In this document: positions 48,197 to 56,155 of the stretch, in pieces
How positions within the stretch are numbered: position 1 is the stretch's first letter
Layout: the number at the start of each line of letters is the position of its first letter
From: Collinsella sp.
GTDB taxonomy: Bacteria; Actinomycetota; Coriobacteriia; Coriobacteriales; Coriobacteriaceae
Direction: 5' to 3'
Assembly (NCBI GenBank): GCA_018376905.1
Contig: JAHAAK010000009.1
Location: 1 to 64,000, forward strand
Length of the DNA: 64,000 nucleotides
Translations under genes and position numbers: made by a program
The notes under the pieces: model-generated
Databases searched by the model: none
What the model was told of the DNA's origin: nothing
The model's input: the letters and a program-made list of their open reading frames with translations, nothing else

Positions 48197-48835
48197 ATGG
48201 AAATCTTCAACGCGACCAACCTGCTCTACATTTGGGGCGGCTTTGTTAAGACGATCGAGATCTCGGCGCTGTCGATCTTTTTCTCGCTCATCTTTGGCAC
48301 GGTGCTGGCACTCGTTAAAAGCTATGCGCCCAGCCCGTTCCGTATTTTGGTGAGCGCCTATATCGAGCTGTTCCGCTGCACGCCGAACCTGCTGTGGATC
48401 CTGTTTATCTATTTTACGGTGCAGGGTTTGGACATTGTGATTTCGACCATCGCTTTTACGCTGTTTACCAGCGCTGTTATGGCCGAGATTGTGCGCGGTG
48501 GCCTCAACTCGATTCCGCGCGGCCAGTTTGAGGCAGCGCAGAGCCAGGGCTTCGGCTTCTTTGCCACCATGCGCTACATCATTCTGCCGCAGACGTTTAA
48601 GACGATCATTCCGGCGCTGTTTAGCCAGTGCACGACTGTCATCAAGGACAGCTCGTATCTTTCGGGCATTAACGTGGCCGAGCTCATGTACACGGCAAAC
48701 GTCGTGATGGCCCACGCGATCGACCTATCGCAGGTGCTTATGCTCTACGGCCTGGTGTTTGCGATGTACTTTGTGCTCAACTTTGGTATCTCGCTGCTGG
48801 TGAGGGCGTATCAGAGGCGAATGGTGGCAGCGTAG
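48197..48835 (+). CDS. Amino acid ABC transporter permease 2
   Basis: 212 residues, HisM/GlnP family. SAYIELFRCTPNLLWILFIYF and the EAA loop EIVRGGLNSIPRGQFEAAQSQGF are conserved. It forms a heterodimer with the preceding permease. It ends just before a short GGGACAG-type hairpin and is the last gene of the transporter operon. Confidence 0.95.
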   Translation: MEIFNATNLLYIWGGFVKTIEISALSIFFSLIFGTVLALVKSYAPSPFRILVSAYIELFRCTPNLLWILFIYFTVQGLDIVISTIAFTLFTSAVMAEIVRGGLNSIPRGQFEAAQSQGFGFFATMRYIILPQTFKTIIPALFSQCTTVIKDSSYLSGINVAELMYTANVVMAHAIDLSQVLMLYGLVFAMYFVLNFGISLLVRAYQRRMVAA

Positions 48836-48836
48836 A

Positions 48837-48867
48837 ATGTGGCAAAGGGACAGCCCCTTTGTCACAT
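48837..48867. repeat. CACCACAAAGG-family hairpin, variant
   Basis: ATGTGGCAAAGGG-ACAG-CCCCTTTGTCACAT; the arms pair with one mismatch. It retains the AAAGGGACAG core and overlaps the end of the permease gene's downstream region. Confidence 0.65.
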
Positions 48868-48883
48868 AGAGAAAGGAATCGCG

Positions 48884-49507
48884 ATGAGCGATCTGGAGAA
48901 CAAGAAGAGTCCTGTGGTCATTACCATCGCGCGCGACTTTGGCGCCGAGGGCCACGAGATTGGTCGCATGCTTGCCGACGAGTTGGGGATTCCGCTGTAC
49001 GATAACGAGCTGCTGGTGCGTGCGTCGCTGCGCGCGGGCGAGTCGCTCGACAAGATGGCTGCCTACGACGAGCGCCTGGCCGTGGAGAACATGGCGTTTC
49101 TGCCCGACCGCTACGATGCCCGTTCGTACTCGGACAAGTTGTTCCAAAAGATGAGCCAGGTGATTTTGGATCTGGGCGAGACCGAGAGCTGCATTATCGA
49201 AGGCCGCCTGTCCGATTACCTGTTGCGTAACAATCCCAACCACATTGCCGTGTTGGTGACCGCTCCCTTTGAGGACCGCGTCGAGATTGTGCGCAAGAAG
49301 CGCGGACTTAACAAAAAGAAGGGCGCCAAGCTGGTCAAGCAGCAGCAGAAGGCGCGTGAGGCGTTCTACAAGCGTTACAGCGCCGGAAAGTGGAAGATGA
49401 CGAGCGGCAAAGACATCGTCGTCAACCGTGCCAAGCTGGGCCGCGAAGGCTGCAAGGATGTCATCGCCGCAGCCTACCGCTACAAAGTAGCGCAACTCGA
49501 AGGCTAG
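48884..49507 (+). CDS. Cytidylate kinase-like family protein
   Basis: 207 residues. VVITIARDFGAEGHEIGRMLADELGIPLYDNELL (about 10-43) is the P-loop-equivalent and first helix of the cytidylate kinase-like family, which lacks the classic GxxGxGK loop. DLGETESCIIEGRLSDYLL and APFEDRVEIVRKKRG follow. The phosphoacceptor is unknown; it is probably not the main CMP kinase. The ATG at 48884 has AAAGGA 6 nt upstream; an in-frame GTG at 48839 lies inside the repeat. Confidence 0.82.
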   Translation: MSDLENKKSPVVITIARDFGAEGHEIGRMLADELGIPLYDNELLVRASLRAGESLDKMAAYDERLAVENMAFLPDRYDARSYSDKLFQKMSQVILDLGETESCIIEGRLSDYLLRNNPNHIAVLVTAPFEDRVEIVRKKRGLNKKKGAKLVKQQQKAREAFYKRYSAGKWKMTSGKDIVVNRAKLGREGCKDVIAAAYRYKVAQLEG

Positions 49508-49513
49508 TCGATC

Positions 49514-49553
49514 AAAACCACCACAAAGGGGACAGCACCTTTGTGGTGGTTTT
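49514..49553. repeat. CACCACAAAGG palindromic repeat, copy b, serving as terminator
   Basis: AAAACCACCACAAAGG-GGACAGCA-CCTTTGTGGTGGTTTT: a 16-bp perfect stem flanked by T on each strand, between convergent genes. It is likely used as a bidirectional terminator. Confidence 0.85.
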
Positions 49554-49557
49554 TGTT

Positions 49558-50961
49558 TTAGGCAGAGGGGAAGGCTTTAGCGAGACCGGCGCGCGTCTGC
49601 GTATCGGTCTTTTGGTAGATAGAGCTCAGGTGGCGCTGTACCATGCGCATCGAGATGCCGAGCTCCTCGGCGACCTGCTTGAGCGGGCGTTCATCCTGGG
49701 TCACGGCTATGAGCACATCGACTTCGCGCGGGGTGAGACCGTGGTTGGCGATGAAGGCCTGGCGCTGCTCCTCGATGGTGGGGGCGGCGAGTGCTTCTTC
49801 TGCCAGTTGCTCGCGCTCGCACTCCTGCTCGGTTTGGGGTAGGCGGAACAGGCCGGCTGCCACGAATGCCGCGCAGGCGGCGACGAGCAAAATGAGCGCG
49901 CCGATCATGATGAGGGCGACATTGCCAGAGGTCACAAGCGCAAGCGAGACGCCCGACGTGGTGAATGCGCATATATTGTTGGCGGTGCGTCCCATGCCGG
50001 CCCAGAGGGCGGGTGCATGCATGCGCGGTGCCAGCTGTGTAAAGGTGGCGGTAAAGAACGTGACAAAAAAGCCCGAGCTTAGGTAAAAGACGACAAGGCC
50101 CAGGTTGGGATCGGCGCCGGCCTCCACGGTCAGGATGGAAATGGTCGAGAGCACGGCGATGCCGAGCATGACGAGTCCCATGTAGCGGCGCTCGGCAAGA
50201 TCAAAGATAAGACCGGCGGCAAGGCCGCTTGCCGCCAAAAAGAGGCGCGGCCAGGTCTGCACGGCAATGGTGCCGTGGGCGTTGGAGAGCGTGACCACGT
50301 TGTCGAGGGTCGAGAACAGGCAGGCAAGAATCATGACGAGCGCGATGCTCCAGCATGCCTGTTTGGCGAGGGCATGAGAGGGCTCAACAAAGGGATTGAT
50401 GGCGGGGTTGGAGCTCCTGGCAGCCTTTTGGGGAACGACGCTGAGGGCGGAGATGGCGATAGTCGCTGTGCCGAGGATGATGAGCTCTGCGATACCGCCG
50501 CAATTGAGCAGGTTGATGGCGAACTGTATCAGGATGCCCGCGGCATAGGCCGCTCCTGCGCCAGTGGCGAGTTTGGGGTCATCCTGGAATGTCAACGAAA
50601 AGGTGTGGTGAGCAGCGGCACCCAGCAGACCGAGCCCAAAGAATGCCACGCAGCCCAGAATCTCGAGGGCAAGCGGGGCCGTAGGGAACTGGACCTGGGT
50701 CAATCCCAGGATGGCGATGGGAACAGCGGCGTTGACGACTGCCAGTGAGTGGCCTTTGCGCTGTGCGAGCCCGAGCAGCGGCGCGTACCCGATAAAGCCG
50801 AGCACACTTGCACCCAGAATAAAGCCCTGCGCGATTACAACGCGTTCGGCACCGGCGAGCAGCCCGACGTTGACGTCGAAGCGAAACTCGGCGGCAAGGA
50901 AGGCGAAGGTGAAGAGCACGAGTGCCAGAAGCGCGTTGATTTTAGGCCTGCTCAGGTTCAA
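49558..50961 (-). CDS. LuxR-type regulator with 12-helix transporter-like sensor
   Basis: 467 residues. Residues 1-395 contain about twelve hydrophobic helices with an MFS-like layout (ALLALVLFTFAFLAAEFRF at the start). The last about 65 residues are a LuxR/GerE DNA-binding domain: HGLTPREVDVLIAVTQDERPLKQVAEELGISMRMVQRHLSSIYQKT. Such integral-membrane LuxR proteins are abundant in Coriobacteriia (for example Eggerthella); the ligand is unknown. Translation probably starts at TTG (50959-50961) with AAAGGA 6 nt upstream. The divergently placed neighbour is the 652-residue surface protein gene, a possible target. Confidence 0.88.
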   Translation of the reverse strand: MNLSRPKINALLALVLFTFAFLAAEFRFDVNVGLLAGAERVVIAQGFILGASVLGFIGYAPLLGLAQRKGHSLAVVNAAVPIAILGLTQVQFPTAPLALEILGCVAFFGLGLLGAAAHHTFSLTFQDDPKLATGAGAAYAAGILIQFAINLLNCGGIAELIILGTATIAISALSVVPQKAARSSNPAINPFVEPSHALAKQACWSIALVMILACLFSTLDNVVTLSNAHGTIAVQTWPRLFLAASGLAAGLIFDLAERRYMGLVMLGIAVLSTISILTVEAGADPNLGLVVFYLSSGFFVTFFTATFTQLAPRMHAPALWAGMGRTANNICAFTTSGVSLALVTSGNVALIMIGALILLVAACAAFVAAGLFRLPQTEQECEREQLAEEALAAPTIEEQRQAFIANHGLTPREVDVLIAVTQDERPLKQVAEELGISMRMVQRHLSSIYQKTDTQTRAGLAKAFPSA

Positions 50962-51126
50962 GGACGGTCCTTTGGGTGGACGAATGATCGTGTCCTCGAT
51001 TGTAGCGTCCCTGGGACGAGTGTAGCGATGGCGAAGTCATATTGGATTAAACCGCAGGTAGCAATAGGGGTTCGTATCTACGAACCTAGGCATATGGAAT
51101 CGCTGGTCGCACCTTGGTGGTACAGG

Positions 51127-51161
51127 ACCACCACAAAGGGGACAGGCACCTTTGTGGTGGT
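51127..51161. repeat. CACCACAAAGG palindromic repeat, copy c
   Basis: ACCACCACAAAGG-GGACAGGCA-CCTTTGTGGTGGT, a 13-bp perfect stem, 26 nt before the surface-protein start. Here it cannot be a simple downstream terminator. Confidence 0.85.
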
Positions 51162-51187
51162 GTAGTCCTTCGACCAAGGAGGCCGTT

Positions 51188-53146
51188 ATGTACGGAAGCC
51201 GCTTCGATAAGCAAACTCAGCGTGAGTGCACCTGCTCGCTGGTTCATGGTACCTGGCGTTGTGTGGGTGCCAAAATAGCTTGCGCCGGCGCGTGTGCGCT
51301 TATGGTCGGGCAGTTGCTGCTGCCGAGCGTGGCGCTGGCGACGGAATGCGCCGATCCCGCCGCTGGGACGGATGAGGTTGCCGCGGCTCCGGTGACGCCG
51401 ACGGTTGCGGAGGATACGGCGGCTCCGTCGCCGGTACCGGTGGCTCCGGCTGCGCCGATGACTGACGCGGCTCCGGCGGCACCGTCCACGGCAGAAGCTC
51501 AGCAAGATCAGCAGGACGCACCGGCGGCAACGGTAAACGATGCGGGCGCTGCTGACCAAGACGGCTCTCTTGGCGGCGCCGAAAGCTCGTCGGCAAACGA
51601 CGCTATCATGCCCTGTGGCGTGACCGATGTGACAGGCGGGAGCGGTGTTAAGGTCAACACGACCGTGGTCCGCCACGATACGGACTGCAAGCTTTCGGAC
51701 AACATCACGCTCGAAAAGGGCCAGCCGTATACCTATGATTTCCCCGATGTTGAGGGCGGCATGCCGGATGAGCCGCTCTGCGAACTTGTCGAAACCAAGT
51801 ACTACCGGGCCGATGCTGCTTCGGGCACCCTGGCTGAAGTCCAGGACACATCTATGTCCGATGTGACGGCTCACTTTGAGCCTGTTGGCGATCACATGAG
51901 GCTGACGCTGACCTTTACGGGTGGCGCGGCAGGCGGCTCGTATCGACTCACGCGCAATGAGGATCTTTATATTGGCGCGGCACTGACGTATACCGGAACT
52001 GACTATGAAGGCAGCTCGACTATCCTCAACGAAACCAGGTACGATTATTACCTCCGCTACGCCATCAATAGCGAAATTACGCTCGTTGCGTCAGAAAACG
52101 AAGCCCTCGAGTATTTGAACGTCAACGACGTGAAAACCGACTATGCGCCCGGCGAGGCGCCGCGTGCGACCGCGACGATTCCTGCCGCCGATGCCGACAA
52201 GTATGAGATCGCCTATGAGTGCTGGGAAGAGATGGATGGCAGTGACCCTGCGGAGCTTACGCCCGTTGCCTTCTGGTATTCCGACCCCGCTAAGTATCCG
52301 ACGGGCGCGAGGAGGATCGAGCGCTTCGAAGAGGGCAAGTTCTACATGTATTCCGTTGAGCTGAGGCTCAAGGGCGACAATACCGTGGCTGATGACTGCA
52401 ATATGAACGTCAACGGTCATTGGGTACACCACATTAAGACCGTCAACGGCGTCTTTGCGCCCAATGCTGACAATATGCTGTGTGAGCAACCAATCGACGA
52501 ATGGCGTGCCATCGACGTTATTGAGATCAACGGCGCCACGACCACCTTCAAGGCGGGCGACAGGCTGGTCTTTACGGCGGGTACTCCGGTGGATTCGAGC
52601 TCTGTCCTTCAGTGTGAGTTCTGGACGGGGAGCGACGGCAGCGAGGTGAATTCCATCGAGTTTTGGGACCAGCACATCACCAACCATATTGACGCGTTTA
52701 AGTCCGGTGTGACCTATCGTTACGGCCTGTACTTTAAGCCGGCGCGTGGCTTCTACTTTACGCCCAATACCAAGCTGAAGATCAATGGGGTTGAGTGTGG
52801 CTATCAGGTGGGCGAGGCAAGTGAGGTTGATCCCGAGAGCGGTTGGATTTACACCCTGTGGCTGAACACCAATCTGACGTTTACGCCTGAGACTACGCCT
52901 GCTCCCGATCCACAGCCCACGCCGGATCCCAACCCAACGCCGCAGCCTGAGACTAAGCCCGAGGCCAAACCCGCGACCAAGCCGACCGCGACCAAGACGG
53001 TTGAGAAAGCCACGCCGGCCAAGAAGTCCGATACCGCTCTAGTCGCCACAGGCGACACCACCGCGATGACGGCCACCGCCCTAGGCATCGCCGGCGCAAC
53101 CGTTGCCGCGGCCGGCATCGCCGCAACCAAGCGCCGCAAGCGCTAG
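51188..53146 (+). CDS. Sortase-anchored surface protein of unknown function
   Basis: 652 residues. A signal peptide with a long Cys-containing basic region (1-55, core ACAGACALMVGQLLLPSVALA). An Ala/Pro/Thr/Asp-rich low-complexity region (58-140) follows. Residues about 150-560 contain several related modules (TYDFPDVEGGMPDEPLCEL, YAPGEAPRATATIPAADADKYEIAYECW, FKAGDRLVFTAGTPVDSSSVLQCEFWTG) that look like repeated beta-sandwich domains. A Pro/Thr/Lys wall-spanning stretch (PDPQPTPDPNPTPQPETKPE) and the sorting signal LVATGD with membrane helix and KRRKR tail end it. ATG at 51188 with AAGGAGG upstream. Ligand unknown. Confidence 0.85.
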   Translation: MYGSRFDKQTQRECTCSLVHGTWRCVGAKIACAGACALMVGQLLLPSVALATECADPAAGTDEVAAAPVTPTVAEDTAAPSPVPVAPAAPMTDAAPAAPSTAEAQQDQQDAPAATVNDAGAADQDGSLGGAESSSANDAIMPCGVTDVTGGSGVKVNTTVVRHDTDCKLSDNITLEKGQPYTYDFPDVEGGMPDEPLCELVETKYYRADAASGTLAEVQDTSMSDVTAHFEPVGDHMRLTLTFTGGAAGGSYRLTRNEDLYIGAALTYTGTDYEGSSTILNETRYDYYLRYAINSEITLVASENEALEYLNVNDVKTDYAPGEAPRATATIPAADADKYEIAYECWEEMDGSDPAELTPVAFWYSDPAKYPTGARRIERFEEGKFYMYSVELRLKGDNTVADDCNMNVNGHWVHHIKTVNGVFAPNADNMLCEQPIDEWRAIDVIEINGATTTFKAGDRLVFTAGTPVDSSSVLQCEFWTGSDGSEVNSIEFWDQHITNHIDAFKSGVTYRYGLYFKPARGFYFTPNTKLKINGVECGYQVGEASEVDPESGWIYTLWLNTNLTFTPETTPAPDPQPTPDPNPTPQPETKPEAKPATKPTATKTVEKATPAKKSDTALVATGDTTAMTATALGIAGATVAAAGIAATKRRKR

Positions 53147-53182
53147 GTTTTGGTGGCAGCGCCCGTCCTCGGCTTTATCAAG

Positions 53183-53400
53183 ATCTCAATCTGTAACACC
53201 TGGCTGCCCAAAACGGCCCTAGATGTTACAGATTTAGATGAACCGAATGGCCGCTAACCTAACGTCTTGATCTGTAACACGTAGCGGGGAATTTGGTCTC
53301 TAACTGTTACAGATTGAGATGAACAGGCGGATGTTCGCACAATATCTTGATCTGTAACAACTACGAGGCTCAACAGGTCCTAACTGTTACAGATCGAGAC
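53183..53400. repeat. Array of six alternating 17-nt boxes with 40-nt period
   Basis: Boxes start at 53183, 53223, 53264, 53304, 53344 and 53384 and alternate in orientation. Read in one sense they are RTCTNNATCTGTAACAN; the core ATCTGTAACA is invariant in all six. The five spacers are 23 or 24 nt and differ from one another. Equivalent description: three 57-nt hairpins repeated every 80-81 nt. It lies between the convergent 652-residue surface protein gene and nfnB and contains no gene. Confidence 0.9.
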
Positions 53401-53420
53401 AAAACGATCGACCAGGCCCC

Positions 53421-53457
53421 AAACTACCACAAAGGTGCCTGTCCCCATCGTGGTGGT
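53421..53457. repeat. CACCACAAAGG palindromic repeat, copy d (degenerate)
   Basis: AAACTACCACAAAGGTGCCTGTCCCCATCGTGGTGGT: same units as copies b and c in inverse order, with mismatches in the stem. Confidence 0.7.
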
Positions 53458-53473
53458 CTGGTGGCCGGTATAG

Positions 53474-53508
53474 AAAAAGTCCCCGCCGGGCGTGTGCTCG
53501 ACGGGGAC
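53474..53508 (-). terminator. Terminator of the nfnAB operon
   Basis: AAGTCCCCG / CGGGGACTT stem with an internal GC-rich part; on the minus strand it is followed by TTTTTCTAT. Confidence 0.85.
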
Positions 53509-53539
53509 TTTGCCGTTTAGCGGCTAGCGCTGCGGGTGA

Positions 53540-54949
53540 TTACTCGCCCAGCAGGCTCTTGGTGATGGAAGCGGCGGCCTTCTTGCCGGCGCCCATCGCC
53601 AGAATGACCGTAGCGGCACCGGTGACGATGTCGCCGCCGGCCCAGATGCGGGGATCGGTGGTCTGGCCGGTCTCCTCGTCGGCAACGATGTAGCCCCACT
53701 TGTTGAGCTCCATCTTGCCGCCGATCTTCTTTGCGAAGGGGTTGGCGTTGGTGCCGATAGCCGAGATCGCGACGTCGCAGGGGATCTCCTCGATGGCGCC
53801 CTCGATGGGCACCGGGCGACGACGGCCGGACTCGTCAGGCTCGCCGAGCTCCATCTTCTGGACCTTGACGGCGCACACGGAGCCGTCCTCGCCAGCGACA
53901 AACTCGAGCGGGGAGACGAGCGGCAGAACCTCGACGCCCTCGGCCTTAGCATGGTGCAGCTCGGCGCGACGGCAGGGCATCTCGTCCTCGGTACGACGGT
54001 AGGCGATGATGGCGTGCTCGGCGCCCAGGCGCTTGGCGGTACGGACGGCGTCCATAGCCACGTTGCCGCCACCAAAGACGACGACGTTCTTGCCGTGCTT
54101 GGTGGGGGTGTCGTACTCGGGGAACTTGTTGGCCTTCATCAGGTTTACGCGGGTGAGGTACTCGTTCGCGAAGAAGACGTTGGGCAGGTTCTCGCCGGGG
54201 ACGTTGAGGAACTTGGGCAGGCCAGCGCCGGTGGCCACGTAGATGGCGTCGAAGCCCTGCTCGAACAGCTCCTCGGCCGTGGCCATGTTGCCCACGACGG
54301 AGTTGTACTCAAACTTGACGCCCATGCCCTCCAGGCCGTCAATCTCGCGCTTGACGACTGCCTTGGGCAGACGGAACTCGGGGATGCCGTAGACCAGCAC
54401 GCCGCCGCCGGTGAAGAAGGCCTCGAAGACGGTGACGTCAAAGCCGTTGCGGGCGAGCTCGCCAGCGCAGGTGATGCCGGACGGGCCGGAACCGACGACG
54501 GCGACCTTCTTGCCGTTCTTGGGGGCCATCTTGGGCGTGGAGGCGAGCTCGGGGCGGTCACCCAGGAAGCGCTCGAGCTGGCCGATGGCCACGGGCTCGG
54601 ACTTCTTACCACGGATGCACTTGCCCTCGCACTGGTTCTCCTGCGGGCAGACGCGACCGCAGATGGCGGGAAGCATGGAGTCCTCGCGGATGGTATCGAG
54701 GGCGCCGCCGAAGTCCTTCTCGCGGATCTGCTCGATAAAGCGGGGGATGTTGATGTTGACGGGGCAGCCCTCAACACAGAACGGCTTCTTGCAGTTGAGG
54801 CAGCGCTCGGCCTCGGCCAGCGCCATCTCCTCGGTGAAGCCCTTGTCGACGGGGCGGAAGTCGCAGGCGCGCTCGGCAGCCGGCTCCTCGTTATCGGGGG
54901 TGCGGGGCGACTTCATATCGGCAACGAAACGACCGTTAACTAGTGGCAT
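53540..54949 (-). CDS. nfnB: NfnB / GltA-type NADPH-dependent flavoprotein oxidoreductase
   Basis: 469 residues. The N terminus has two Cys clusters, CLNCKKPFCVEGCPVNINIP and CGRVCPQENQCEGKC, which bind 4Fe-4S clusters. An FAD-binding VAVVGSGPSGITCAGELA and an NADP-binding VVVFGGGNVAMDAVRTAKRLG follow. The family includes the glutamate synthase small subunit and NfnB of electron-bifurcating transhydrogenase; the paired nfnA gene (10-nt overlap) and absence of gltB favour Nfn (NADH + ferredoxin to NADPH). Often annotated gltA. ATG at 54949. Confidence 0.9.
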   Translation of the reverse strand: MPLVNGRFVADMKSPRTPDNEEPAAERACDFRPVDKGFTEEMALAEAERCLNCKKPFCVEGCPVNINIPRFIEQIREKDFGGALDTIREDSMLPAICGRVCPQENQCEGKCIRGKKSEPVAIGQLERFLGDRPELASTPKMAPKNGKKVAVVGSGPSGITCAGELARNGFDVTVFEAFFTGGGVLVYGIPEFRLPKAVVKREIDGLEGMGVKFEYNSVVGNMATAEELFEQGFDAIYVATGAGLPKFLNVPGENLPNVFFANEYLTRVNLMKANKFPEYDTPTKHGKNVVVFGGGNVAMDAVRTAKRLGAEHAIIAYRRTEDEMPCRRAELHHAKAEGVEVLPLVSPLEFVAGEDGSVCAVKVQKMELGEPDESGRRRPVPIEGAIEEIPCDVAISAIGTNANPFAKKIGGKMELNKWGYIVADEETGQTTDPRIWAGGDIVTGAATVILAMGAGKKAAASITKSLLGE

Positions 54950-55779
54950 GCGCAGCTCTTTTCCTCATAGGCCTTGAGGGACTCGCCCTCTTCGGAACGG
55001 TAAGCGGCCTGGCGGGCACGAAGGTCATCCCAGTCGACCAGGGTGGCATCGAAGTCGGGGCCGTCGACGCAAGCGAACTTGGTCACGCCGCCTACCTCGA
55101 CGCGGCAGCAGCCGCACATGCCGGTGCCGTCAACCATGATGGGGTTGAGCGACGCGGTGATGGGGGTGTCGTACTTCTGGGCGGTGAGGGTCGAGAACTT
55201 CATCATCGGAACGGGGCCGACGCAGAAGACCTGGCTCACGGCCTTGTCCTGCAGCAGGCGCTCCAGCGGAGCGGTGACAACGCCCTGCTCGCCGTAGGAG
55301 CCGTCGTCAGTGGTGATGTGGATGTGATCTTCGTCGAGGAGCTCGCGGAACTGGTCCTCCATGAGCAGGAGGTCCTTGGTGCGGGCGCCCATAATGGCGT
55401 GCACCTCGTGACCGGTCTCGACCAGGTGCTTAGCGACCGGGAAGGCAATTGCCAGGCCGACGCCGCCGCCAATGACGGCGCAGGGGCCCTCGGCCATCTC
55501 GGTGGGAACGCCCAGCGGGCCCACGACGTCGCGCAGCGACTCGCCGGCCTCGTAGGTGGAAAGCATCTCGGTGGTCTTGCCGATCACCATGAAGATGAAC
55601 TCGACCCAGCCCTCGTCACCGTTCCAGCCGGCCAGGGTAAACGGGACACGCTCGCCCGTCTCATTGGCGCGAACCATGAGGAACTGTCCAGCGTGCGCAT
55701 GCTTGGCGATTGCGGGCGCCTCGATGCGGAACTTGAACACCTTCTCCGAGAACTGCGTCTTCTCCAGGATCTTATACAT
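54940..55779 (-). CDS. nfnA: NfnA / sulfide dehydrogenase-type FAD and 2Fe-2S subunit
   Basis: 279 residues. A ferredoxin-reductase-like fold: FAD-binding RVPFTLAGWNGDEGWVEFIF, NAD-binding CAVIGGGVGLAIAFPVAKHL, and near the C terminus the Cys cluster DGTGMCGCCRVEVGG..FACVDGP for the 2Fe-2S centre. This is the small subunit of NADH-dependent ferredoxin:NADP oxidoreductase and its relatives. The ATG at 55779 has GAGAGGGG 5 nt upstream; the longer frame to 55884 lacks a ribosome site. It is upstream of and overlaps nfnB. Confidence 0.9.
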   Translation of the reverse strand: MYKILEKTQFSEKVFKFRIEAPAIAKHAHAGQFLMVRANETGERVPFTLAGWNGDEGWVEFIFMVIGKTTEMLSTYEAGESLRDVVGPLGVPTEMAEGPCAVIGGGVGLAIAFPVAKHLVETGHEVHAIMGARTKDLLLMEDQFRELLDEDHIHITTDDGSYGEQGVVTAPLERLLQDKAVSQVFCVGPVPMMKFSTLTAQKYDTPITASLNPIMVDGTGMCGCCRVEVGGVTKFACVDGPDFDATLVDWDDLRARQAAYRSEEGESLKAYEEKSCACH

Positions 55780-55845
55780 AGAACCCCTCTCTTGTAAGGG
55801 CCGCCGAACCGTGCCTCCACGGAAATGGACGGTAGCCCGAATAAA

Positions 55846-55890
55846 ACCGTACGTGCACAGGCGTTGTGCAGACATACGGTGCAAATTATA
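55846..55890 (-). promoter_or_regulatory. nfnA promoter region and leader hairpin
   Basis: On the minus strand TATAAT (55885-55890) is a likely -10 box, about 106 nt before the start; no good -35 is seen. Immediately after it ACCGTA..TGCACA / TGTGCAC..TACGGT (55846-55880) forms a leader hairpin. Confidence 0.45.
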
Positions 55891-55963
55891 CCCTCATGGA
55901 CATGTCACTTACGTGTGTCTTCGGCGGTTGGGAGCAGGGTTTATCCACTTCGGCCTACCAAAC

Positions 55964-56003
55964 AGGGGCAGGTATATTTTGGTCAGTTTTATCGGGTAAA
56001 ACG
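55964..56003. repeat. AGGGACAGGTTTATTTTGG repeat, diverged copy 3
   Basis: GGGGCAGGTATATTTTGGTCAGTTTTATC resembles 40957-41003 at most positions and lies 106 nt from the better copy at 56109. Confidence 0.5.
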
Positions 56004-56005
56004 GC

Positions 56006-56047
56006 AAAGGGAGCCGGCCTCGGGTTGTGATGAGGCCGGCTCCCTTT
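56006..56047 (-). terminator. Terminator of pth
   Basis: AAAGGGAGCCGGCCTC / GAGGCCGGCTCCCTTT, a 16-bp perfect stem; on the minus strand GCCGTTTTA follows. Confidence 0.85.
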
Positions 56048-56108
56048 GGGGTGCTATGTGCGTATGGCGGCGCGCGGTTTATTACGATGCCGCAAATGGA
56101 GCGTTTCC

Positions 56109-56155
56109 GCAGGTAAAACCTGCCAAAATAAACCTGTCCCTAAATGGTAGGTTTT
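56109..56155 (-). repeat. AGGGACAGGTTTATTTTGG repeat, copy 2
   Basis: Inverse-orientation partner of 40957-41003, about 90 percent identical over 47 nt. Its end overlaps the pth stop codon, as copy 1 overlaps the purF stop. Confidence 0.8.

Noticed and set aside
53183..53400. CRISPR array
   Set aside because: The repeats are only 17 nt, alternate in orientation and show no cas genes nearby.
53540..54949. Glutamate synthase small subunit GltD as the primary call
   Set aside because: There is no gltB large subunit nearby and the partner gene is of NfnA type with a 10-nt overlap, so NfnB is preferred.
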